From: a virus
Reading direction: 5' to 3' (one strand)
IMG/VR virus record: IMGVR_UViG_3300034012_002560
Coordinates: 1 to 49,898 of that record
Length of the DNA stretch: 49,898 nt
The position numbers and the translations under genes were made by a program. This document shows, in pieces, positions 31,307 through 38,575 of this stretch (positions within the stretch are counted from its first letter, which is position 1; each line of letters starts with the position of its first letter). The notes beneath the pieces are model-generated. The model ran no database searches, was not told the origin of the DNA, and saw only the letters and a list, made by a program, of their open reading frames with translations.

Positions 31307-32408
31307 ACTGGTAGCAAGCGAAGATCTGGTAGCCGACCTTCGGGCCCGTCATCAGCGCGATGTCAGCCTGACTGACCACGACCATCGTGCCGCCTCGAGG
31401 ACCACGGCCCTCCACGCGGAACTGGCGAGTGTCCCAGCCCGCATTGGACAGGCCCTTGCGGCGGTACGTGTACGAGGTGGCGATGTCGTCGCCGTTGGTG
31501 GGCACGCCCGGCGGTCGACGGATGAGCGTGCAGTTGTCGGGCAGGATGAGGGCAGCGGCAGACGCGCTGCTGCTCTTGCTCTTTGCCACGCTGACGTGGA
31601 ACTTGATGCCGAAGAGTCCAGGCACCGTGAACTCGAAGGCGCCGGAGTCGGCCGAGTCGTAGAAGCTCTTCAGGACGGTGTCGGCGCCCCTCATGCCGAG
31701 GTGCATCGTCAGATGATTGCGCACCGCGGTATTGGCGAAGAATGCGTTGGCGACCTTCAGGTTCATGAAGCCGTCGGTGAGGCCACCGAGGGACGCAAGC
31801 ATCGCGGTCTGGATGTCGGCGATCGGGTCGGAGGCAGAGCCTGCGTTCCACTTCGCGGTGGCGCCCAGGGTCACGCGCACAGACGAGTCCCAGTTGCCCG
31901 AGGTCTGGAACAGGCCGCCGGTGCCAAAGACGTCGTGCTCGCGATCGAGCAGGATCTTGTTCGCGCAGGCCTTCGCCAGCTGCTGCCGGGCGTCGTACGC
32001 CGTTGCGTTCTGCTGGGTGATGTCGTCAACGAAACCGCCGATGAAGCGGTCCACCACCGTGTAGGGAGCGAGAGAGCTGCCGATGTCGATCTCGGGGATG
32101 GCGCCCTGGCGCGAACCCTTCACATCGGCTCGCAGGTAGGTGTTGTCCTCGGAGAAGGTCCGGTACTTGTCGTTGTCGGTCTCGCGCAAAATCGGAGGCG
32201 AACCCATGTCTGCCATGAACTCGCCGTTGCGGTAGCCGGCCAGGTACCCGGGGATCTCCGTCGGGTCGTGCACGTCGTCAGGCGTGAGGGCGAGCATGAC
32301 GGTCGAGCCAACGGCTACGTCGAGCCGTCGGGCGTCCTCCGGCTGGATGATGGTGAGCGGGACTTGGCCACCCCGGAACTCGGGAGAGAAGATGTTTTGC
32401 GGCTGCAT
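31305..32408 (-). CDS. Major capsid protein
   Basis: ATG 32408 has GGAG six bases upstream; a longer upstream frame runs into the hairpin and was rejected. 367 residues, HK97-fold type by order and pattern: N-arm (IFSPEFRGGQVPLTIIQ), GSRQGAIPEIDIGSSLAPYTVVDRFIGGFVDD, spine-helix region TAYDARQQLAKACANKILLDREHDVF, and a C-terminal FKFHVSVAKSK-like region. Preceded by decoration gene and a conserved hairpin module; main shell protein. Confidence 0.85.
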   Translation of the reverse strand: MQPQNIFSPEFRGGQVPLTIIQPEDARRLDVAVGSTVMLALTPDDVHDPTEIPGYLAGYRNGEFMADMGSPPILRETDNDKYRTFSEDNTYLRADVKGSRQGAIPEIDIGSSLAPYTVVDRFIGGFVDDITQQNATAYDARQQLAKACANKILLDREHDVFGTGGLFQTSGNWDSSVRVTLGATAKWNAGSASDPIADIQTAMLASLGGLTDGFMNLKVANAFFANTAVRNHLTMHLGMRGADTVLKSFYDSADSGAFEFTVPGLFGIKFHVSVAKSKSSSASAAALILPDNCTLIRRPPGVPTNGDDIATSYTYRRKGLSNAGWDTRQFRVEGRGPRGGTMVVVSQADIALMTGPKVGYQIFACYQ

Positions 32409-32410
32409 TA

Positions 32411-32447
32411 GAGCTCCAAATGAGAAAAGGCCCCGCACTGCGGAGCC
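32411..32447 (-). promoter_or_regulatory. Hairpin/U-tract/SD module before the capsid gene
   Basis: On the minus strand GGCTCCGC, loop AGT, GCGGGGCC (32447-32429, one G-U pair), then CTTTTCTCATTT and the SD GGAG. Looks like a weak intrinsic terminator or processing site directly joined to the ribosome site. The same design occurs at 32883-32914. Confidence 0.6.
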
Positions 32448-32481
32448 CTCTGCTGGGTTGGGTTGTTGGTTGTTCTCGCGC

Positions 32482-32874
32482 TCAGGTCGCGCCGAAGTTC
32501 ATGGGACCGGAGAGGATGACTTCGATGTCTTCATCCGCGCCGGCGGCGGCGTTCTTCGCCTGTCCGAGGATTGCGTTGCCAGCTGCGGCAACAAACGTGA
32601 TGGCTTTGCCGGCAGTGTTCGCCATGAGCGTGGCGCCCGCCGCTACGGCTGCCCCACTGGTCACGATGGCGATGCCGCGCGTCTGCACATCGCCCCACTT
32701 GGATGCTCCAATCGGGGTAAAGGTAACGCCCAGCAAGCCGTCGGTGCTGGCTGCTGGTAGAGCGACTTGGTCGCCATCGGTTGCGTTCTTCTTAACCGCC
32801 AGTTTTGCGGCAATGGCCGAGCCAGGATTGAAGGCGGAGACGATGGACTCCGGAATTGCGCGTCGCTGAGGCAT
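32482..32874 (-). CDS. Head decoration / stabilisation protein
   Basis: 130 residues between protease/scaffold and capsid genes, the place of lambda gpD-like or Mu-type decoration proteins. Beta-rich with many Ala/Gly (AIAAKLAVKKNATDGDQVAL, GVTFTPIGASKWGDVQTRGIAIVTSG, AVAAGATLMANTAGKAI), like DUF2190/decoration family members. Preceded by its own hairpin/SD module. Probably sits on the outside of the shell. Confidence 0.75.
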   Translation of the reverse strand: MPQRRAIPESIVSAFNPGSAIAAKLAVKKNATDGDQVALPAASTDGLLGVTFTPIGASKWGDVQTRGIAIVTSGAAVAAGATLMANTAGKAITFVAAAGNAILGQAKNAAAGADEDIEVILSGPMNFGAT

Positions 32875-32882
32875 GATGATTC

Positions 32883-32914
32883 TCCAAATGAGAAAAGCCC
32901 CGCGAGTGCGAGGC
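32883..32914 (-). promoter_or_regulatory. Hairpin/U-tract/SD module before the decoration gene
   Basis: Minus strand GCCTCGC, loop ACTC, GCGGGGC (32914-32897), then TTTTCTCATTT and GGAG. Same stem logic, same T-tract and same SD context as the module before the capsid gene, with the G-U pair at the same place. Confidence 0.6.
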
Positions 32915-32943
32915 CTTGAAGGTTTCGGGGTTGGGTTGGTGCG

Positions 32944-33678
32944 TCAGGACGCAGTCGCGAACATCTCGGGAATGTCGACGATCGAGTGGGGGATGCCGTG
33001 CGTGGTCAGCATGACGCACGCAGCCTTGTGGGCCTGCTCGTGCGTGAGCTTGTCACCCCCGGGTTGAGCCTTCACAAAGCCGATGGCTCGCTCGTGCTTG
33101 TTGTTACCCGGCACGGCCAGCAGCTTCATGGCGAACTCCTGAGCGTTCGAGTTGCGCGCTTGCTCGTTACCGCCGAGGACGAGTCGCCCTGCGGAATCGA
33201 GTCGCACGCCGTTGATTGGGGCGGTCGTGCGAGCAGGGGCGGCCTGCCCGTTGACCAAGTCACTCACGCGGCTGGTGAGCATCGGGTTGATCTGTTGAGC
33301 CGGGTCGGCCTTGGGGTAAGCCTTGGCGAAGTCGGCCGGCTGAAACATGCGAAACGAGAGCAACATCGGTTGCAGTTTCGGATCGAGGCGGTGCGCTGCA
33401 ATAGCCTCCCGCACGTCGCCCTCTGCGTCCTTCTTCCGCATGCCATCGACAGCCGAGCAGATTTCATCGTCGGTGGCAGTGACAGCCAGACCGAGGCTCG
33501 ACATGAGTCGATCTCGCAAGCTGGGGGGAGCGGGAGCTGGAGCGGACGTGGGAGCGGGGGCCGATGCCGTCATCGGAGTCCCCTTGGCAATCGCGGCGAC
33601 GACATCATCTTCGCTCGCGTCGGCGGACAGTTTGAGGTTCGAGCGAAGGACAGCGAGCAGAAGAGCGGAGGTAGCCAT
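32944..33678 (-). CDS. Nested scaffolding protein from internal start
   Basis: An in-frame ATG at 33678 is preceded by AAGGA eight bases upstream and starts MATSALLLAVLRSNLKLSADA, exactly after the protease domain. It would make a separate 244-residue scaffold sharing the protease C-terminus, as in Mu I/Z and lambda C/Nu3. The internal ribosome site is visible; expression is inferred. Confidence 0.65.
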   Translation of the reverse strand: MATSALLLAVLRSNLKLSADASEDDVVAAIAKGTPMTASAPAPTSAPAPAPPSLRDRLMSSLGLAVTATDDEICSAVDGMRKKDAEGDVREAIAAHRLDPKLQPMLLSFRMFQPADFAKAYPKADPAQQINPMLTSRVSDLVNGQAAPARTTAPINGVRLDSAGRLVLGGNEQARNSNAQEFAMKLLAVPGNNKHERAIGFVKAQPGGDKLTHEQAHKAACVMLTTHGIPHSIVDIPEMFATAS

Positions 33679-34224
33679 GTCGGTTTCCTTGGAGGTTGGG
33701 AGGTTGGCCGCACTCGCGGCAATCGGCGGAGCAAGGTCCGTCAGGAATGGTTGGTTGGTGAATGCGACCGAGGTCAGTTTGCAGCCGATGGGCTTCTTCG
33801 AGACGGCGTCTGTAGCCTGCAGCTGAAAGGCTCCTGAAACGCCAGCGATGTGGCCGCCCTTGACCCACCGCTTTGCGGTCTCGAGATACTCAGTCAGTGC
33901 CCACAACTCATCACGCCCGCTAGCTCCAGGACGAACCTCGAGCTCGTGGACCCAGGCGTGAGCCAGGGTCATCTCGATGGGCGACGAGAGGGGCATCTCC
34001 GACGCGTGGTGAAGGTCGTAGGCGACCACACGGCCGTGGTTTGCTTTGTTTTGGTAGCGAGGCTCAGAGCGGAAGTTGCGAACGCACTCGTCGAATCGTT
34101 CGCGCGTGAGCTCGAAGGCGCCCGCTCGGTGCCCTTGCCACGAGCCGGTGTGTGCAATGTTCACCCATTGCAGACCGCTCTTGGTGGTCGGGCCGTCGGT
34201 GAGAAGAACGAACGTGCGATACAT
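32944..34224 (-). CDS. Prohead protease/scaffold, Mu gpI-like
   Basis: ATG 34224 has GGAG four bases upstream; 426 residues. N-terminal protease domain, about 1-175 (HRAGAFELTRERFDECVRNF, RVVAYDLHHASEM, AWVHELEVRPG, VSGAFQLQATDA, CKLTSVAFTNQPFLTDLAP), matches the Mu-like prophage I protein family. The C-terminal part is helical with a Pro/Ala linker (TASAPAPTSAPAPAPPS), the scaffold. Cleaves scaffold and perhaps capsid during prohead maturation. Follows portal-MuF. Confidence 0.85.
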   Translation of the reverse strand: MYRTFVLLTDGPTTKSGLQWVNIAHTGSWQGHRAGAFELTRERFDECVRNFRSEPRYQNKANHGRVVAYDLHHASEMPLSSPIEMTLAHAWVHELEVRPGASGRDELWALTEYLETAKRWVKGGHIAGVSGAFQLQATDAVSKKPIGCKLTSVAFTNQPFLTDLAPPIAASAANLPTSKETDMATSALLLAVLRSNLKLSADASEDDVVAAIAKGTPMTASAPAPTSAPAPAPPSLRDRLMSSLGLAVTATDDEICSAVDGMRKKDAEGDVREAIAAHRLDPKLQPMLLSFRMFQPADFAKAYPKADPAQQINPMLTSRVSDLVNGQAAPARTTAPINGVRLDSAGRLVLGGNEQARNSNAQEFAMKLLAVPGNNKHERAIGFVKAQPGGDKLTHEQAHKAACVMLTTHGIPHSIVDIPEMFATAS

Positions 34225-34234
34225 GTGGCTCCAA

Positions 34235-37162
34235 CTACTCGGCCGGTTCTGCCGGCGCGGTATCGTCTTCGGGGGTTGGTGGCGGGGTAACGCCTTCGGT
34301 GGTCGGCTCGGCGATCTCCGACGCAGTCTCCACGTCGACAGGCGCAGGCTCGACGATAGGTGTGGGATCAACAGCCAGTTCATCGCTCGCGACGGCCGCC
34401 TCAGCCGGCTCATCGCCCACCGCAACATCAAGCCCGGCATCGTGCTCGGGCGCCATGTAGAGCGGCGGACCATCAGCCCCCTCAAGAAGAATCCGGCGCG
34501 CCTCGTCAAGGTCGGCGAGGTCCCCCTCTTCTTCGACGGCAGACAGACCAAAGCCCTCGTCAGGTAGCGCGGCAAAGGCTGGGTGATCGCCCGTGACGAT
34601 GTTGCCCCTGGCCTCAGCTTGCTCGGCTGTGAGGTTGCGGATAAGGCAGCGGCATTGGTGCCCCGCGGGGCAACGAACACGCTGCCACATTGGATCGTCA
34701 GCTCGTACGACGAGCCCGTTGGCCGCCGCGTGCGTCTTTCGTGCTCGCCCGTCAGTCGTCACCGCGACCCACATCCAGTAGGGGCGCTTCTCGACGATCT
34801 TGGGGGAGGACATGACCGCTCGGCGCGTCTCGCCGTAGGCCGTCATCACGTTCGTCCTGAAAACGTTCTCAAGATGGTGCTTCGCTAGCTTGGTGGCCCC
34901 GAGCTCCTCAAACTTCGCGTCCAAGTGGGCTCGAAAGGCGCGAACGTCCATCCCTTGGCCTACCGCGTCGGTCAGTACGGCCTGAGCCGCCTCAAGAACT
35001 CGAGCTTGCTCAATGCCGGCGATGGTGAACGCTCGGCGCCGAGCCTCCCCCGTCATGGCAGCGAACTGCTCCTTGGGGACAGCCAAACGCTGGACGATGT
35101 TCTCGATCGCTTCCTGGTTTGGCATGCGGTCGAGCAGGAGATCGGCCATGCCGTAGCTATTGAGCCGGGTCGGAGCTAGACCGAGCTCGTGGTCGCTCCA
35201 GGCATCGAGGGCGGCTCTCAGGAGCATCTCCTCAACGACCATCGCCATAGCGGCACCGTCGACCGAGAGTCGTAGGCCACCAGAGGGGGCGAAGATCGGG
35301 CCCGTGCCAGCATGCGCCTCGACAGACTCCAGGAGTCCCCTCTTCCACTCGTCGACCACTTCGACGCCCTGGCGAGCGAATCTGTCAGCGAGGCGAACAC
35401 GTCGATCGTTGGCTGGGTCGGCCAGCAGAGCGCTCGCGGTGGAGAGCCAAAGAGAGGCCTCATCCTCGTCGATATCGCGCTGGACTGGCGCAGGAGCTTC
35501 CTCAGCCGGGACCGCCGTTGCGGCCACTTGGCCCGGCTCCTCAGGAGCTACGGGCGGCGGCGGGACAGGTGCGGCTCCTGAGGGGGCTGGTGGTTCTTGA
35601 GACTCATCGGAAGGGGCGGGCGGGGGTCCTTCACTTGTTGGCGGTTCGCCCATGCCAGACAGCCCCTGCATTGCCTGCTGGGCAGCTTCGGCCTGGGCTG
35701 CCGCTGCGGCCTTTGCGGCCATAGCCTCCTGGTAGGAGGCGTAGATTTTACCGTCGAGGAGGACTTCCTCATCCTCGCTGGGCTTTCGGAAACCGCTGAG
35801 CTCATAAACTTGGTCCACCGAGAGCGGTACACCGAGACCAGCAACAGTCGTCGCTCGAGCGAGGTCATCCGTTCGATTTGGTGACTTGTCGGCCTTGATG
35901 GCAAAGGTGGGGGTGTACGCCTCAACAGCGTCGTCATTCTCAAGGCCTAGTCGCGCTGCGTTAAAGCGGACGATATCCGCCACGATTCCCGTCTGGATTA
36001 CGGTCGAAAGCTCGCGGGCGTCACGGGCGAGGTAGATGTCTTGTTGGCGCTCACCCGTCTCGCTCTGGCTGCGATTCGCCGAGTCTTCGAGGGTCGTGAG
36101 AGCTTGACCCAGCAACATGCGACTGAGCTGGGCATCAACCGCGTCGATGATCTCCTTGTGGATTCCGCCCGATTCTGGATGCGGCCACGGAACATTGAGG
36201 CGCATTCCTTTGGGCAGTTGTGCGGTCTGGATGCCTGTTCCAGCTCCCAGAGCATCCACCTGAGCAAAGGCGTCACTGAGTTCTTCGGCAGAAAGCTGTG
36301 CGTCCTTATCGATCTCCGGGATCTTCCAGGGGCGACCGAAGATCTCCATGAGGACGTTGCGCTCGCGGGCACTGCAGCGCTTGAAGAACGCCCAGTACAT
36401 ACAACGCGGTGCGTAACCCTCGCGCTCGGGGTACTCACGAAAGAGACGGGGCAGGAAGGTGAGGAACTTCCCCTCTTGTTCGGAGAGGTCGAGACCAACG
36501 GCCTGAAAGTCACCGGCCTGGTACCAGGTATCGATGAGCCTAGGCTCACGCATGGGGCCAAACGAAACGCGGCGCGGGTGAACCCAGGGCAGCTCCCCGA
36601 TCGCCCAGTCGACGCCACGACTTGCGGAGCGGACCGGCATCCAAACCTTCTCGTGAACGCTGCGGCCGTCCCAGTATGCCCAGGCCACCGAGCCGACGAG
36701 CGGAATCGGACCGGCTCCAGCAACAGGTCGCTCCCCACCGAGAGAGGGCGCAGGCAGCAGCCGAAGTTCACGCGCGACGGTGTCGCTGACTCGCTTGGCC
36801 TTGGCCTTTTCGAGCCCCTCTCCCTGTGCCTGAGTCATCCCCCAGCCACAGGACTCGATCTGCCAGAGTCGCCGCTGAAGCAGTGAGGCTAGGGTGGGGT
36901 CGAGGTCGAGGACCTTTCCGGAGAGGTCCGTCATCTCCACCATTCGGCCCTGCTCGGCGTTCCGTACGGCGGCAGCGATGGTGTCGAGGTTGATGTTACG
37001 ACCTGGGTCGTAGCGCCACTTCTCGGACTCGGGAATCTTGGGGTCAATCAGCCGACGACGTAGAACAGACGCATCTGTGCGCACCCCATCCACGAGCTGC
37101 AAAGGGCCGCGCTTGTCTCCGAGTACGAAGACCTTCGATTGGGTGGTGTTCAATGGGTGCAC
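34235..37162 (-). CDS. Portal protein fused to MuF head-morphogenesis domain
   Basis: About 975 residues. Portal part (Mu gp29/DUF935 type) at about 1-480: LLQRRLWQIESCGWGM, WIPV-like segment MPVRSASRGVDWA, YPEREGYAPRCMYWAFFKR, MEIFGRPWKIPEID, QTGIVADIVRFNAARLG. A Pro/Ala/Glu-rich linker (about 505-565) leads to a MuF domain at about 690-850 (HHLENVFRTNVMTAYGETRR, WVAVTTDGRARKTHAA, RCPAGHQCRCLIRNL). The C-terminal 80 residues are acidic and low complexity. An upstream GTG at 37171 falls inside the terminator hairpin, so GTG 37162 is preferred. Mu encodes these as separate genes. Confidence 0.85.
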   Translation of the reverse strand: MHPLNTTQSKVFVLGDKRGPLQLVDGVRTDASVLRRRLIDPKIPESEKWRYDPGRNINLDTIAAAVRNAEQGRMVEMTDLSGKVLDLDPTLASLLQRRLWQIESCGWGMTQAQGEGLEKAKAKRVSDTVARELRLLPAPSLGGERPVAGAGPIPLVGSVAWAYWDGRSVHEKVWMPVRSASRGVDWAIGELPWVHPRRVSFGPMREPRLIDTWYQAGDFQAVGLDLSEQEGKFLTFLPRLFREYPEREGYAPRCMYWAFFKRCSARERNVLMEIFGRPWKIPEIDKDAQLSAEELSDAFAQVDALGAGTGIQTAQLPKGMRLNVPWPHPESGGIHKEIIDAVDAQLSRMLLGQALTTLEDSANRSQSETGERQQDIYLARDARELSTVIQTGIVADIVRFNAARLGLENDDAVEAYTPTFAIKADKSPNRTDDLARATTVAGLGVPLSVDQVYELSGFRKPSEDEEVLLDGKIYASYQEAMAAKAAAAAQAEAAQQAMQGLSGMGEPPTSEGPPPAPSDESQEPPAPSGAAPVPPPPVAPEEPGQVAATAVPAEEAPAPVQRDIDEDEASLWLSTASALLADPANDRRVRLADRFARQGVEVVDEWKRGLLESVEAHAGTGPIFAPSGGLRLSVDGAAMAMVVEEMLLRAALDAWSDHELGLAPTRLNSYGMADLLLDRMPNQEAIENIVQRLAVPKEQFAAMTGEARRRAFTIAGIEQARVLEAAQAVLTDAVGQGMDVRAFRAHLDAKFEELGATKLAKHHLENVFRTNVMTAYGETRRAVMSSPKIVEKRPYWMWVAVTTDGRARKTHAAANGLVVRADDPMWQRVRCPAGHQCRCLIRNLTAEQAEARGNIVTGDHPAFAALPDEGFGLSAVEEEGDLADLDEARRILLEGADGPPLYMAPEHDAGLDVAVGDEPAEAAVASDELAVDPTPIVEPAPVDVETASEIAEPTTEGVTPPPTPEDDTAPAEPAE

Positions 37163-37211
37163 AAAAGCCACCCGCCCCGGCGAATCTCCGAAGAGACTCA
37201 GCCAGGGCGGG
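37163..37211 (-). terminator. UUCG-capped hairpin with T-tract before portal gene
   Basis: Minus strand: CCCGCCCTGGC (37211-37201) pairs with GCCGGGGCGGG (37181-37171, one wobble); inside, GAGTCTC-TTCG-GAGATTC forms a second stem with a UUCG tetraloop; TTTT follows at 37166-37163. It has the shape of a strong intrinsic terminator, yet the portal gene starts at its foot, so it may be a regulated terminator between early/packaging and virion operons. Confidence 0.7.
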
Positions 37212-37275
37212 CGTTCGGTCCGAGGGGATCACGTCCGATGCTGCCTCAGATTAGGCTGGTTTTTGGCTTGCGCTA

Positions 37276-37338
37276 GCGGACACGTGCGGACAGGTTCGGC
37301 ACTAGGCGCAATCGGACAAGCGCGGACACTTGCGGACA
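37276..37338. repeat. Phased GCGGACA direct repeats
   Basis: GCGGACA occurs at 37276, 37286, 37322 and 37332, with CGGACA at 37313 and degenerate copies between (TCGGCAC at 37295). Neighbouring units are 10 bp apart, one helical turn. They lie between the minus-strand virion operon and the + strand gene at 37380, so a multi-site regulator binding region is likely. The remainder of 37212-37379 shows no gene. Confidence 0.7.
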
Positions 37339-37379
37339 CTTGGGTGTCAGATGCATCCGCTGTCGAGCGTGAGAGGGGC

Positions 37380-37721
37380 ATGAGCAAGCCTGACGCTGGG
37401 GATACCGTTCACGAACTCTTGCCGCTTCCGACTGAGCCCGCCGAGATTCGACAACTCACTGGTGTGCGCCAACTTGCCGCAGTGCTCGCCGTCAAGGGAG
37501 AGCACCTTGTGCACGACGCCAAGGCCCACGCGGCGCACCCAACGCTGACGTTTCTGTTTTGCCGCACGCAAGGTCTAGCGCTCGTGGTGGCGTGGTTCCT
37601 CGGCCCGACGTGCTCCGTGCGCAAGGCTGAGCGCATCCTCTACGTCGAAGAAGACGGGACTGAGTCGGAATCGTGGATGCTTGCGGCCGACGACCGACCG
37701 GTCGACCTATCGGTCAACTGA
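37380..37721 (+). CDS. Accessory (moron-like) protein, + strand
   Basis: 113 residues starting MSKPDAGDTVHELLPLPTEP after GAGAGGGGC. Sequence is protein-like to the end (VRQLAAVLAVKGEHLVHDAKAHA, GLALVVAWFLGPTCSVRKAER, ILYVEEDGTESESWML). It is read against the neighbouring genes and overlaps the 3' end of the convergent zinc-ribbon gene by 82 bases. No family recognised. An independently expressed lysogeny or superinfection gene is a reasonable guess from orientation. Confidence 0.6.
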   Translation: MSKPDAGDTVHELLPLPTEPAEIRQLTGVRQLAAVLAVKGEHLVHDAKAHAAHPTLTFLFCRTQGLALVVAWFLGPTCSVRKAERILYVEEDGTESESWMLAADDRPVDLSVN

Positions 37722-37948
37722 ATCGGCGGATGAACCTTGTTGACGTGCGCAAAGAACGCAGGCTTCGCGGGCTTCCCACGTCGAGCTGGAACGGGTCCGC
37801 GGTTCGTCCACCGCTCGAGCCAGTGCCCAAACTCCAGCGTGCAACGCCAGCACACCACGAAGCCGGGCGAATAAACGCAACCGGTCGCAGGGTGCGACAC
37901 GCCGCCGCAAGTTGGGCACCAAAGCGTTTCGTAGTCCATGAGGCTCAC
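37640..37948 (-). CDS. Small zinc-ribbon protein
   Basis: 102 residues, GTG start overlapping the upstream stop (GTGA); an internal ATG at 37939 is also possible. Zinc-ribbon ligands: WCPTCGG and, 20 residues on, CWRC. The following helix is CTLEFGHWLERW. The last ~25 residues (DRSTGRSSAASIHDSDS) are encoded antisense to the + strand gene and look disordered. Possibly a nucleic-acid-binding protein of the packaging region. Confidence 0.6.
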   Translation of the reverse strand: MSLMDYETLWCPTCGGVSHPATGCVYSPGFVVCWRCTLEFGHWLERWTNRGPVPARRGKPAKPAFFAHVNKVHPPIQLTDRSTGRSSAASIHDSDSVPSSST

Positions 37949-38172
37949 GCTCGACTTGGGCGCTTGCTGCGCATCTCTGCGGCGAGCTTCCTGCGCTCGT
38001 GACGGTTGAGAATCGGCAGGGAACTCTCTTGCTGAATGGCGCCGGTGGAGACTTTCAGCAGCTTCTCCTTCACCTCAGGCGACACGAAGACGTGGTCGGG
38101 GTTGATGGGGACCGACCACGCCGCCTCAATAGCGTCCCGGATGTCGTCGATGGGATTCGCGTGACAGGTCAC
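37945..38172 (-). CDS. Small helical protein, unknown
   Basis: 75 residues, GTG start overlapping the upstream stop. Begins VTCHANPIDDIRDAIEAAWS, then VFVSPEVKEKLLKVSTGA and a basic end RHERRKLAAEMRSKRPS. Upstream in-frame codons give low-quality sequence. No function recognised; belongs to the run of small genes after the terminase. Confidence 0.6.
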   Translation of the reverse strand: MTCHANPIDDIRDAIEAAWSVPINPDHVFVSPEVKEKLLKVSTGAIQQESSLPILNRHERRKLAAEMRSKRPSRA

Positions 38173-38411
38173 GACGCCGCCCGCGCGCCCGCGTGGATCA
38201 TCTGCCTCTCGACCCACGCGTCTAGCTTGCCCCGCGTTGAAACAAGCCGGCCCATGAATCTCCACACGGGTAGCGGGTCCCGTCGGCGGTTGAGCCAGCG
38301 GCGGGCGGTCCGCTCGCTCACCGCAACATTCAGTGCAGCGAGCGCACCGAGGATCTCTTTCCAGCCTTCCACTTGGTCCTTCGTCTTCTTCGGCATGTCC
38401 ACTGTGATCAC
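38169..38411 (-). CDS. Small HTH DNA-binding protein
   Basis: 80 residues from GTG 38411, which overlaps the stop of the 54-residue gene (GTGA); ATG 38396 is a second candidate. ILGALAALNVAVSERTARRWLNRRRDPLPVWRFMGRLVSTRG is a helix-turn-helix of the kind that recognises DNA through SERTARRWL. It may be a transcription regulator for this region, or a packaging accessory; the role is not decided by sequence. Confidence 0.65.
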   Translation of the reverse strand: MITVDMPKKTKDQVEGWKEILGALAALNVAVSERTARRWLNRRRDPLPVWRFMGRLVSTRGKLDAWVERQMIHAGARAAS

Positions 38412-38572
38412 CCGTCCTTGGCTGCAGCTGTCTGCTTGGTAGTCTCTGGCTGTTGTGGAAAGCGCGCGTTGAGCTCCGCGGCTCGCTTCCGCATTTGCTC
38501 GATGCATTGACGTCGAGTCAGGGTCGGGTTCTTCGCCATCCAGGCGCGAAGACGGCGTTCTTGCTTGTCCAT
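38408..38572 (-). CDS. 54-residue basic helical protein
   Basis: MDKQERRLRAWMAKNPTLTR followed by RQCIEQMRKRAAELNARF and a polar tail. ATG 38572 follows the upstream stop by three bases (TGAACGATG) and its stop overlaps the next GTG. Too short for many gene callers but well supported by coupling and composition. Function unknown; possibly DNA-binding because of its basic helix. Confidence 0.7.
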   Translation of the reverse strand: MDKQERRLRAWMAKNPTLTRRQCIEQMRKRAAELNARFPQQPETTKQTAAAKDG

Positions 38573-38575
38573 CGT

